A DNA stretch of 6,912 nt from Thermoplasmatota archaeon (lineage in GTDB: Archaea; Thermoplasmatota; Penumbrarchaeia; Penumbrarchaeales; Penumbrarchaeaceae). Below the pieces are notes generated by a model that saw nothing but the letters and a program-made list of their open reading frames with translations, was not told where the DNA came from and ran no database searches. Position numbers and translations under genes: made by a program. Location of the stretch: NCBI GenBank assembly GCA_030591285.1, contig JAUVBH010000086.1, positions 1 through 6,912 of the forward strand. The letters are read 5' to 3'. Below are positions 1 to 6,452 of the stretch, one piece after another. The stretch's first letter is position 1. Every line of letters starts with the position of its first letter.

Positions 1-1565
1 AAGGGCAGGCCGAAAAAGCCCAGGCCATGATAGACAAAGCTGAATCCATCTTCTCCAATATGAAGAAGAAAAGATCATCTGAGGTCGCTCTTTTCAGGAT
101 CAATGAGCTCAAGGAGCGCAAGGTTGTCCTTGGTGAGAAAGGAATTGATATTTCTCCACTGAACAAACCTTTGGATGAAGCCTTGAAAGCTGTCCAGGCC
201 GGTGATATGGAGAGCTTCGAGAAGATCATGTCCACCATTGATGAAAGACTCCTTTTCATGCGGAACGAGGAGTTGAAGGTGGATTATCAGAAGAATCTGA
301 TCAAGATCATCAACAGCCTCAAGGAGATCAGAGAGGATGGACAGGATGTATCAGACCTTGATGCTGAGGTGGAGAAGTTCAAGTCCCTCTACATGGAGCG
401 GAAATACGAAGAGGCCATCTCTGCCTCGGAATCTGTCCTTGATAGGGTGGGTGGAAGGAAACTTTACAAGGTCATCGATGAGAGAAAGAGGATAGTGGAG
501 GAGACCCTGAAAGAAGCTGAAGGCCTTCTTGTGGATGTGGGATCTCCATCTGAAAAGGTAGCTACTGCAAATCAATTGATCGAAGAGAAGGAGTATGAGA
601 AGGCATTGGACCTTTTCATAGAAGCACAGGTCGACCTCGAGGAGAGAATGACCCAGAGAACCTTCTCACTCGTGGAGAATGAGATCCGAGATATGGTGAC
701 TGAATGTTCAACATATTCCATCGATCCTGGAGATTACGAGGGAACGATCTCAAACGCATATGCCATGGCAGATGAGGAGAAGTTCAGAGAAGCCATGGAA
801 CTTCTCAGCAGGTTCCGGGAGAAACTGTCCAGGAAGGTTGCAGCCCACAAGATAAAGGACCTGATGTTACGGATGACACAGCTCATCAAACAGGGTAGGT
901 CCTTTGGTGTAGAGATCTCCCCGTTCAAAGCCTCAATGACCAAAGCCCGGGTTCTAATGGATGCCGGCGATATCGATGCATCATACCAATTGATAAGTCG
1001 TCAGGTGGAAACACTTGATAGCACTGTAACAAACAAGAGGTCCCTTGTGGCCAGGATGGATAAACTTCGAGGGAACTTGCTTGCCCAAGAAGGTAAATTA
1101 TCCCGTCTTGAACGCACCGGGGTCACGGTGGATGAGTTCAGGACCAGGGTTGATAAGGTCAAGCAGTTCATCGAGGAATCCAATCACGAGGAAGCCGAAA
1201 AAGAGCTTGTTCAGATGGATCAGGATATCAATGAACTATTGATCGCCAAACCAGATCAGCTCAGAAAAGAGATGGTCACTACCATAATGGACGAACAGGA
1301 AACAAGACCCCTATCCATCGATAGGATAACCCCTGTTGAGAAACCAAAATTGACAGAGAAGACGGTGGACCCAGACAGCGCCAGAAGTGAACTTTTCACA
1401 TTGATCCCCAAGATAAAGGTAGAGATCACCCGTCTTCATTCCAAAGGTTTCGATACCGATGAATACAAGAGGGATATTGCCCGGATCCAGAACCTGGTGA
1501 TAAAGAGACAGTATGTTGAAGCCTATCATCTTGGAAAGGATTGTTACAAGAGAATGACCACCTGA
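1..1565 (+). CDS. Large alpha-helical (TPR-like) repeat protein, 5' end outside window
   Basis: The function is not recognised. The frame is open to the left edge (first full codon at base 3) and ends with TGA at 1563-1565. Residues are numbered from the ATG at 27, which I do not take as the start because the residues before it continue a repeat. The visible protein is charged, almost wholly helical, and has no signal peptide or membrane segment, so it is probably cytoplasmic. It holds about seven units of 59-71 residues. Each begins with a turn such as GIDIS, GQDVS, GVEIS, GVTVD or GFDTD (near residues 39, 105, 172, 231, 294, 365, 474). A helix follows, then a Y-E-E/K-A helix, then a longer helix. 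A Pro/Thr-rich linker at about 405-450 precedes the last unit. The pattern recalls TPR or coiled-coil scaffold proteins, so a structural or protein-binding role is possible but unproven. A T-run just after the stop may end transcription. Confidence 0.85.
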   Translation, partial: GQAEKAQAMIDKAESIFSNMKKKRSSEVALFRINELKERKVVLGEKGIDISPLNKPLDEALKAVQAGDMESFEKIMSTIDERLLFMRNEELKVDYQKNLIKIINSLKEIREDGQDVSDLDAEVEKFKSLYMERKYEEAISASESVLDRVGGRKLYKVIDERKRIVEETLKEAEGLLVDVGSPSEKVATANQLIEEKEYEKALDLFIEAQVDLEERMTQRTFSLVENEIRDMVTECSTYSIDPGDYEGTISNAYAMADEEKFREAMELLSRFREKLSRKVAAHKIKDLMLRMTQLIKQGRSFGVEISPFKASMTKARVLMDAGDIDASYQLISRQVETLDSTVTNKRSLVARMDKLRGNLLAQEGKLSRLERTGVTVDEFRTRVDKVKQFIEESNHEEAEKELVQMDQDINELLIAKPDQLRKEMVTTIMDEQETRPLSIDRITPVEKPKLTEKTVDPDSARSELFTLIPKIKVEITRLHSKGFDTDEYKRDIARIQNLVIKRQYVEAYHLGKDCYKRMTT

Positions 1566-1581
1566 GCTCCCCCGGGATAAG

Positions 1582-1589
1582 TATAATAT
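1582..1589 (+). promoter_or_regulatory. Likely archaeal TATA box for the acyltransferase gene
   Basis: TATAATAT lies in the 60-base gap after the repeat-protein gene. An archaeal transcription start about 25 bases downstream would fall near 1610, leaving a leader of roughly 15 bases before the ATG at 1626. That would place the alternative TTG start at 1602 upstream of the transcript. The TTTTT at 1591-1595 next to it could also terminate the upstream transcript. This is read by eye from spacing and composition. Confidence 0.5.
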
Positions 1590-1615
1590 CTTTTTCTTGA
1601 GTTGAACCACCCAAT

Positions 1616-1620
1616 AGGTG
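1616..1620 (+). promoter_or_regulatory. Ribosome binding site that decides the acyltransferase start
   Basis: AGGTG ends five bases before the ATG at 1626 and matches part of the archaeal anti-SD-complementary sequence GGAGGTGA. It supports ATG 1626 over the in-frame TTG at 1602, which has no comparable site upstream. Confidence 0.6.
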
Positions 1621-1625
1621 TTCAG

Positions 1626-2456
1626 ATGGCAGCCAAATCAGCTTCCGAGAGTTTTATGACCCGGGAGGAGATCTACAGCCGAAAAGGTTGGAAGGTTCCC
1701 CTGGCGTTCAAGGCTCTGAGCAAGGTCACATTTATCCCAATATTTTTCATTGCTGTGATACTTCTTTCGGTATCCCTTCTTCCATCTACCTACCTTCTAA
1801 GGTGGACATTTTCGGTCTATGATGGTTTGACCCCATCGGGTTTACTGGATATGTTCTTCTTGACTGCGATGTTCGGGTGTGCATACGTTGCCTTCGGGAT
1901 CTCCTTACTTGTCTTTGGAGGCGTTCTTAAACGATCTTACAATATCTTTGCAAGGATAAAGGAGGGAGAATATCCCTTCCTGAGCATGGAAGCTGGTTAC
2001 TGGTCGGTTGTCAACGGTATAATCATCTTCAATAGACAATTCTTCCTGGAACTTACCAGGACATCTACGCTTCTGATACTCTTTTACAAGCTCATGGGGA
2101 TGAAGATCGGGAAACGCTGCATCATTAACTCTACATTCATGTATGACCCTGATATGGTGGAGATCGGCAACGATGTCACCATTGGTGGTGATGCTATGAT
2201 CCTCGGCCATGTTGGTGAAAGAGGAGTGCTTCGTTTCAAGAAAGTGATAATTGGGGATAAAGTGGACATTGGGCAATCATCACTTATCATGCCCGGTGTT
2301 GTCATTGGGGAAGGATCAACTGTAGGGGCCCTTTCCTTCGTCACCAAGAACACACAGATCCCCCCCTATGAGATCTGGGCTGGTGTACCTGCAAAGAGGA
2401 TCAAGAAGCTCAAAGGACACCGATCACCAGATCATCAAGATAACAGGGAGCAGTAG
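1626..2456 (+). CDS. Membrane-anchored left-handed beta-helix (hexapeptide repeat) acyltransferase
   Basis: This is a 276-residue protein. Two hydrophobic segments (about residues 33-56 and 72-99) and a further hydrophobic stretch near 130-158 suggest membrane attachment. Residues about 160-260 are a hexapeptide-repeat domain: IGKRCI, IGNDVTIGG, IIGDKVDIG and VVIGEGSTVG are typical left-handed beta-helix turns, and the domain closes with the usual WAGVPAKRI end motif. The domain family transfers acetyl or other acyl groups from CoA to sugars, amino sugars or similar acceptors. His195 in the GHVGERG loop is a candidate catalytic base. The membrane anchor suggests a role in surface glycan or lipid modification, but the substrate cannot be read. 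ATG 1626 is chosen because it has a good RBS and the predicted transcript begins after TTG 1602. The last 11 codons overlap the convergent permease gene. Confidence 0.85.
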   Translation: MAAKSASESFMTREEIYSRKGWKVPLAFKALSKVTFIPIFFIAVILLSVSLLPSTYLLRWTFSVYDGLTPSGLLDMFFLTAMFGCAYVAFGISLLVFGGVLKRSYNIFARIKEGEYPFLSMEAGYWSVVNGIIIFNRQFFLELTRTSTLLILFYKLMGMKIGKRCIINSTFMYDPDMVEIGNDVTIGGDAMILGHVGERGVLRFKKVIIGDKVDIGQSSLIMPGVVIGEGSTVGALSFVTKNTQIPPYEIWAGVPAKRIKKLKGHRSPDHQDNREQ

Positions 2457-3782
2457 AACACCCATTGCATGGGACCTTCTGATCCCTGTAAGAGGAGCTA
2501 TCATTCCAATTGAGGTAGAGACAATAAGTACAAGCAATCCAAGGGGCCCAGTGAAAGCGATGACCATGATAGTTATGAAGATTATTATTCCCCAGGCAAG
2601 CTTGTCATAGGGGATCCTTGGCATTACATTGGCAAGCCGGCCCCCCAGGAGCAAGGTCAAAAAGAAACCCAGGCAGGAAGCCAGCAAAGCAGCTATCATC
2701 AGAAGGACAAGCTCGGAAGGCGGCAGGGCTGCACTCCATTCATTTACCTCCACCAATTCGTTCACAACTATGGCTGCTCCCGACCTGGGTCTCAGGATCA
2801 AGAAAAGAGCTCCAAGCACGAAAAATGAATTCGCTGTATTGATCGCAGATAGTGTCAAAATCACCGAACTTGGTTTTGGGTCCTTCCGAAATATCATTGC
2901 AATGACAGTGGCCACTCCTCCGCTCATTCCCGGAAGGAAACCAACGACAGAACCTGCGACCCCTCCGGTCGCGATCGATGTGGCTGCTTCTTTTACATCC
3001 AGCGTTCCTCTCTCGACCTTCTGTTCCGGGACAGAAGCACCTCCCCTCAGTGATTCAAGAAGCGTTGATGTTCCGAAAAGACCAGATAAAAGAGGGAAAA
3101 GGGCTGTGGATGGGAGCCCCAGCGGAGAGGATATCTGCAGATCGAGTGCGATGGTTCCCAGGATCACCGCTACTAAAAAGAGGCAGAATGCACCTACAAC
3201 ACCCAGAACTCCCGAGAACCTTCCCTCTTTCCAGACCAACTTGTTATCCTCTCCCCTGCTGAACCTGTACGGGACCTTCTTTGTCTCGGTAACCAGCATG
3301 AGAACGACCACTCCCATCAACACCCAGACCATGATCTCCTTCAGAAGAGCGTATCCGTTGATCGGTTCATTCACCAGCATCCTGTAAGGAACCATCAGCA
3401 TGCATCCAGCAACTATAGCACCAAAGGACCCAACAGCTGACAGGAAGACCGCTCTGTATCCATTTCCCTCAAGGAGCATGCCATGGGCTGGCAGGACCGA
3501 TAGTGCTGTTTCCGCTTCAGGAGCCCCCAAAAATGTTGAAGGAATGAAATCGAGGAAGGTATGTGCCATTGATGTGGCAACTATTGCCGATGCAATGATG
3601 AGCATCGCTATGCCGGGAGTAAGAGAGGTTATTGACCGCAGGAGTTCCGAGAAAAGGGGACTTAAACCTAAAAGAACGATGGCAACGTTGTTAACATGGA
3701 GCCCCGGGATCAATCCTGTGACCACTCCGAAAAGTGTACCTATCAGAGCACCCAATACAACTAGCAGTATGGTTTCGATCAA
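2424..3782 (-). CDS. TctA-family (DUF112-type) membrane permease
   Basis: This is a 452-residue integral membrane protein with roughly ten or more hydrophobic segments. It carries the two Gly-rich signatures expected of the duplicated TctA fold: TGLIPGLHVN at residues 22-31 and GFLPGMSGGVAT at 281-292. The stretch at about 80-111 (PSTFLGAPEAETAL, then LLEGNGYRAV) parallels the conserved TctA segment that follows its first half-repeat. In bacteria TctA is the large permease of tripartite tricarboxylate transporters, working with small TctB and a periplasmic TctC binding protein. Neither is encoded here, so the substrate is unknown and citrate should not be assumed. The start is TTG at 3782, overlapping the TGA of the upstream OB-domain gene (TTGA), with GGAGGT nine bases ahead. 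The pair therefore looks translationally coupled. The 3' end overlaps the convergent acyltransferase gene by 33 bases. Confidence 0.88.
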   Translation of the reverse strand: MIETILLVVLGALIGTLFGVVTGLIPGLHVNNVAIVLLGLSPLFSELLRSITSLTPGIAMLIIASAIVATSMAHTFLDFIPSTFLGAPEAETALSVLPAHGMLLEGNGYRAVFLSAVGSFGAIVAGCMLMVPYRMLVNEPINGYALLKEIMVWVLMGVVVLMLVTETKKVPYRFSRGEDNKLVWKEGRFSGVLGVVGAFCLFLVAVILGTIALDLQISSPLGLPSTALFPLLSGLFGTSTLLESLRGGASVPEQKVERGTLDVKEAATSIATGGVAGSVVGFLPGMSGGVATVIAMIFRKDPKPSSVILTLSAINTANSFFVLGALFLILRPRSGAAIVVNELVEVNEWSAALPPSELVLLMIAALLASCLGFFLTLLLGGRLANVMPRIPYDKLAWGIIIFITIMVIAFTGPLGLLVLIVSTSIGMIAPLTGIRRSHAMGVLLLPVILMIW

Positions 3783-4978
3783 AGGAGATCGACCTCCGTC
3801 TCGATGTACATTATATTGGTGACACTGTTGAACATCACCCTTCCTATCACTGTGGTCTCCACACTGTTCATATCTCCTGCCCAGTGCGCGATCTGGACCG
3901 AACTCTCCCCATCCACAAGATAGTGATGGCCATCATCTTCGCTTACCGTTCCCGTTAGTTCCACCAGGGCTCCTTCGAACTCGGTCAATCCGTATTCCAA
4001 CCTCTCCAGGTTCAACTTCCATGTGCCGTATGTCTCGATGATCTGCGCATCCTCTGGCCAGAGTTCGAATCTCATGGAATCAACATCCCATGAAAGTGAG
4101 CAGTTGAAGAGCCTCACAAGATCCCCTTTCTCAGCACCATCCAAGGGCACCTTCAAACGGGCTTTGATCGAGATATCTCCCCCTTCCACTAGGTCAGCTA
4201 TGTAGATGCTCTTTCCAAGTGGGGTGTATCTGATATAAGCATCCAGGGTCACAGGTTCATATGGGGCATAGGAGGGGTCATCCCTCATCTCCTCAACCAG
4301 TCTCAGCAAAGTAATTGTCCTGGGTTCAGCCCTGCTAAGGACCTCTACATCCCGGTTGCCATATGAGAATCCGTTGGTCCTGTCAAAGAAATATGCTGTG
4401 ATGTTCACCAGGTCCCCAGTTCTGAGGTCAAGGTCGATCCTCATCATATCTATCCTCACAAGACCCGGATCAGTGTTGGACCCAAGGATGGGGGAGATGA
4501 TAACCTCCTGCCTGTCCCATCCAATATACCTCGAGTTCTTGACAAGACCTGTCAAAAAATGGACCTCGTTGGGACCAATACTATCGCTATAGGGTTTCAG
4601 AGAACCGTTCCCTTTGATCTCCAGTCTCTCCTCATTCTGAATGGTAAGGGTAGGATAGCCGTCCATGGTGACGACCTCACCTTCCGCTTTCACAATTGAT
4701 CCTGGATCGATGTCGCCATCCCCTCTTTCTATGAAAACTTCCAGGGTGCTGTTCCCTTCCCTCAGTAGAATCCAGGCTGAATCCGATCCCGATGGATAAC
4801 TTCCGATCAAGGTTCCCTTTACCCGGACCCTCTCCCCTACATGATCCTCTGCTTCCCAGAGGTGTACCTCTTCTATCTCTGTCAATGATGCTATTACGCC
4901 CAGAGCTATCAGTCCTATGACCGAGAACCCAAGAACAGCTATCCTGACAGACCGCTCGCTAACCTGCGGCAAAGTCAT
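3779..4978 (-). CDS. Membrane-anchored extracytoplasmic protein with tandem OB-fold-like domains
   Basis: This is a 399-residue protein from the ATG at 4978. A short basic N-terminus is followed by one hydrophobic segment (about residues 12-32), either an uncleaved anchor or a signal peptide, so the rest probably lies outside the cell. The remainder is beta-rich and I divide it into four OB-like units: about 47-121, 137-213, 240-316 and 332-399. The first is clearest: VGERVRVKGTL, then a strand ending in LEVFIE, then GSIVKAEGEV and a final strand. Unit three repeats this scheme with GDLVRL, and unit four with LVELTGTV and TTVIGRV. OB barrels of the tRNA_anti type bind nucleic acid in the cytoplasm, but an external location argues for another ligand or a protein-binding role. 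It is the first gene of an operon with the TctA permease. The alternative GTG at 4984 is less likely because the GTGAG element would lie only a base or so away. Confidence 0.75.
   Translation of the reverse strand: MTLPQVSERSVRIAVLGFSVIGLIALGVIASLTEIEEVHLWEAEDHVGERVRVKGTLIGSYPSGSDSAWILLREGNSTLEVFIERGDGDIDPGSIVKAEGEVVTMDGYPTLTIQNEERLEIKGNGSLKPYSDSIGPNEVHFLTGLVKNSRYIGWDRQEVIISPILGSNTDPGLVRIDMMRIDLDLRTGDLVNITAYFFDRTNGFSYGNRDVEVLSRAEPRTITLLRLVEEMRDDPSYAPYEPVTLDAYIRYTPLGKSIYIADLVEGGDISIKARLKVPLDGAEKGDLVRLFNCSLSWDVDSMRFELWPEDAQIIETYGTWKLNLERLEYGLTEFEGALVELTGTVSEDDGHHYLVDGESSVQIAHWAGDMNSVETTVIGRVMFNSVTNIMYIETEVDLL
3792..3797 (-). promoter_or_regulatory. Strong ribosome binding site supporting the TTG start of the permease
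   Basis: On the - strand GGAGGT lies nine bases before TTG 3782, inside the last codons of the upstream gene. A near-perfect Shine-Dalgarno at good spacing justifies the rare start codon. The next in-frame Met is at residue 60, beyond the first conserved signature. Confidence 0.75.
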
Positions 4979-5005
4979 ATGCACTCACTCTCAGCGGTGC
5001 ATTGC

Positions 5006-5021
5006 GTAAATGAATAATAAT
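5006..5021 (-). promoter_or_regulatory. Likely promoter (TATA region) of the OB-protein/permease operon
   Basis: On the - strand this is an A/T-only-rich stretch containing TTATTATT. It sits about 30-40 bases ahead of the ATG at 4978, at the right distance for an archaeal TATA box giving a start near 4991 and a leader of roughly 12 bases. The exact box is uncertain. Confidence 0.4.
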
Positions 5022-5083
5022 CTTTGTCCGGGTCAGATTTCCGTTACATGATTCTCAGGGGGAATTTTAATTAGGTTAAAAAA

Positions 5084-5092
5084 GCATATAGG
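5084..5092 (+). promoter_or_regulatory. Likely TATA box for the DUF6015-like gene
   Basis: GCATATAGG is preceded by an A-rich run that could serve as the BRE-side element. A start about 25 bases downstream falls near 5113, leaving a leader of roughly 19 bases before ATG 5132. The A/T-rich stretch at about 5064-5083 is an alternative. Confidence 0.45.
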
Positions 5093-5131
5093 TAGGCGAA
5101 TTGTTTCACAAATTAACAGGATAGAGTGGAC

Positions 5132-5602
5132 ATGATACTCAAAGATGATCTAATTGGGAAAGGTGCCAGGGTGAATTTCCCCGGTAGAAAGGATGATGTG
5201 ATATCCCGTTTTATTCTTGCCACTGCTATCCAGAGGTCCTTCAAGAAGAAGAATGATGAAGGAATGCTTGAGGTTGGAGTAGCCGAAGAGATGGCGGAGC
5301 ATGTTCTGAACTTCTTTGGATTCGGGGAGAGGATCATAGACAACATGCTTAAAACGGATGATAGGGACATTTTCTACATGTTAGAAGACCTCGGTATCCT
5401 GAAGACCGAGAGAGAGGAGACAACCCTCTATGATGGTAGAGAGTGGCGTATCAATTACTGGACCTTGAAAAAGAAGTATATCGCCGACCTCACAGACGGT
5501 GTCATCAAGGGTCATGAGTGTGACTTTGGCGGTGGTGACAATTGTATCGATGAGGAGGAACTCTACGGAGATCTTCCCGACGATATCTGGGAAAGAGAAT
5601 AG
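5132..5602 (+). CDS. DUF6015-like Thermoplasmata protein of unknown function
   Basis: This is a 156-residue soluble protein with no signal or membrane segment. The core at about residues 50-112 (AEHVLNFFGF, RIIDNMLK, DRDIFYMLEDLGIL, TTLYDGREWRINYW) resembles what I recall of DUF6015, a family of small proteins from Thermoplasmatota. This is from memory, not a search. The core reads as a helical bundle followed by a short beta hairpin, a layout compatible with a winged helix, so a regulatory role is possible but not shown. The tail from about 127 is acidic and contains His128, Cys130 and Cys138 in GHECDFGGGDNC. ATG 5132 is preferred to GTG 5126 because an AGGA element lies ten bases before it and only four before the GTG. 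It has its own promoter and is probably a single-gene transcript, with T-runs after the stop at 5613-5616 and 5623-5626. Confidence 0.75.
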   Translation: MILKDDLIGKGARVNFPGRKDDVISRFILATAIQRSFKKKNDEGMLEVGVAEEMAEHVLNFFGFGERIIDNMLKTDDRDIFYMLEDLGILKTEREETTLYDGREWRINYWTLKKKYIADLTDGVIKGHECDFGGGDNCIDEEELYGDLPDDIWERE

Positions 5603-5637
5603 GTCTGGAGCGGTTTTGTAAGTTTTATGCACAAACG

Positions 5638-5644
5638 TTATAAA
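5638..5644 (+). promoter_or_regulatory. TATA box for the protein disulfide oxidoreductase gene
   Basis: TTATAAA is a good archaeal TATA box. The expected transcription start is near 5668, about 25 bases before ATG 5693. The box lies downstream of the in-frame ATG at 5627, which therefore cannot be the start if this promoter is used. Confidence 0.6.
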
Positions 5645-5678
5645 GCAGTCTTATTTCCATTGTCTCTAACCGATGTTA

Positions 5679-5685
5679 GAGGTGA
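5679..5685 (+). promoter_or_regulatory. Ribosome binding site that decides the oxidoreductase start
   Basis: GAGGTGA matches seven bases of the archaeal Shine-Dalgarno consensus. It ends seven bases before ATG 5693 but only one base before ATG 5687, so 5693 is the likely start. Confidence 0.7.
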
Positions 5686-5692
5686 GATGACC

Positions 5693-6352
5693 ATGGAACT
5701 GATGGATAATGAGACCAAGGAACAGGTGAAGGGCGCCCTTGGAGAAATGCAGGGCCCAGTTCATGCACTGGTATTCACAGCAGAGGAAGGATGTGTAGCT
5801 TGTAAGGAGACAGTTGCTATAATCGAAGAGATAGCAGGTCTTTCTGATAAGATCACGTTCCAACACCTTGATGTTGATAAGGATAAAGACATTGCAGAGA
5901 AATATGGTGTAGATAAATCCCCTGCAATAATCATCATGAAGGGAACCGAAAAGGAACATGAATATCTTGGCATCAGGTTCTTTGGGATCCCTGCAGGATA
6001 TGAGTTCACATCACTTCTGGATTCAATCTTAACTGTTTCGATCGGAATAACCGGGATCTCCGAAGAGGGTCAGAAGTTCTTGAAGGAACTGAAAAAGGAC
6101 ATCCACATGCAGGTTTTCGTTACTCCAACCTGTGCGTATTGCCCTAAAGCTGTAATACTGGCACATCACATGGCGATGGTCTCCGATAAGGTCACAGCAG
6201 ACATGGTAGAAGCCCAGGAATTCCCGGAGATGTCACAGAAATACAAGGTCATGGGTGTTCCAAGGACCGTCATCAACGAGAAATATCATCAAGAGGGAGC
6301 GGCCCCCGAGAAGATGATAATTCAGCTCCTTGAAAAGGTCCAATCCGATTAG
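5693..6352 (+). CDS. Protein disulfide oxidoreductase (PDO), double thioredoxin/glutaredoxin fold
   Basis: This is a 219-residue cytoplasmic protein close to the usual PDO length of about 220-230. It has two thioredoxin-like units, each with a redox CxxC and a cis-proline. The N-terminal unit has CVAC at residues 34-37 and the cis-Pro at 77 in KSPAII. The C-terminal unit has CAYC at 147-150 in the typical TPTCAYCP context and the cis-Pro at 190 in GVPRTV. Proteins of this family form, reduce or reshuffle disulfides in archaea and some thermophilic bacteria, and often take electrons from a thioredoxin reductase. No reductase gene is visible here. Both sites look intact. The start at 5693 rests on the GAGGTGA site and on the TATA box at 5638-5644. 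The ATG at 5627 would add 22 residues that do not look like this family. Confidence 0.9.
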   Translation: MELMDNETKEQVKGALGEMQGPVHALVFTAEEGCVACKETVAIIEEIAGLSDKITFQHLDVDKDKDIAEKYGVDKSPAIIIMKGTEKEHEYLGIRFFGIPAGYEFTSLLDSILTVSIGITGISEEGQKFLKELKKDIHMQVFVTPTCAYCPKAVILAHHMAMVSDKVTADMVEAQEFPEMSQKYKVMGVPRTVINEKYHQEGAAPEKMIIQLLEKVQSD

Positions 6353-6400
6353 ATATCATCCAATCGTTAATTTCATTGAGTGATTCTATCCTCCAAACCC

Positions 6401-6407
6401 TTATATC
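6401..6407 (+). promoter_or_regulatory. Likely TATA box for the PAS-domain gene
   Basis: TTATATC lies in the 100-base gap after the oxidoreductase gene. The expected start is near 6429, giving a leader of about 24 bases. GAGGA at 6440-6444, eight bases before ATG 6453, is the likely ribosome binding site. Confidence 0.5.
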
Positions 6408-6452
6408 CTCAAATGCAGGGTATTTAGATATCCTAGTTCGAGGACTGTCCAG

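Larger units (their letters stand above)
4979..5131. other. Divergent intergenic region
   Basis: This is the longest gap in the window, about 150 bases between the operon start (- strand) and the DUF6015-like gene (+ strand). It is A/T-rich compared with the coding parts and holds one likely TATA region for each direction. I saw no RNA gene, clear inverted repeat or operator in it. Confidence 0.6.

Noticed and set aside
1310..1325. Short inverted repeat CCTATC/GATAGG with a four-base loop
   Set aside because: Lies inside the linker of the repeat-protein coding region, is only six base pairs long, and no T-run follows. Chance is the simplest explanation.
1602..1625. TTG start adding eight residues to the acyltransferase
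   Set aside because: No ribosome binding site fits it, and it lies upstream of the transcription start expected from the TATA box at 1582-1589.
2629..3387. 252-codon open frame on the + strand opposite the permease gene
   Set aside because: Its product is rich in Pro, Ser, Thr and Arg with no domain or motif, and it lies wholly antisense to a strongly supported membrane protein with family signatures.
3400..3822. 140-codon open frame on the + strand across the permease 5' end
   Set aside because: Antisense shadow with no recognisable features. It spans the junction of two real - strand genes.
5613..5626. Two TTTT runs after the DUF6015-like gene as a terminator
   Set aside because: Oligo-T can end archaeal transcripts, but four-base runs in an A/T-rich gap are too weak to list as a terminator feature.
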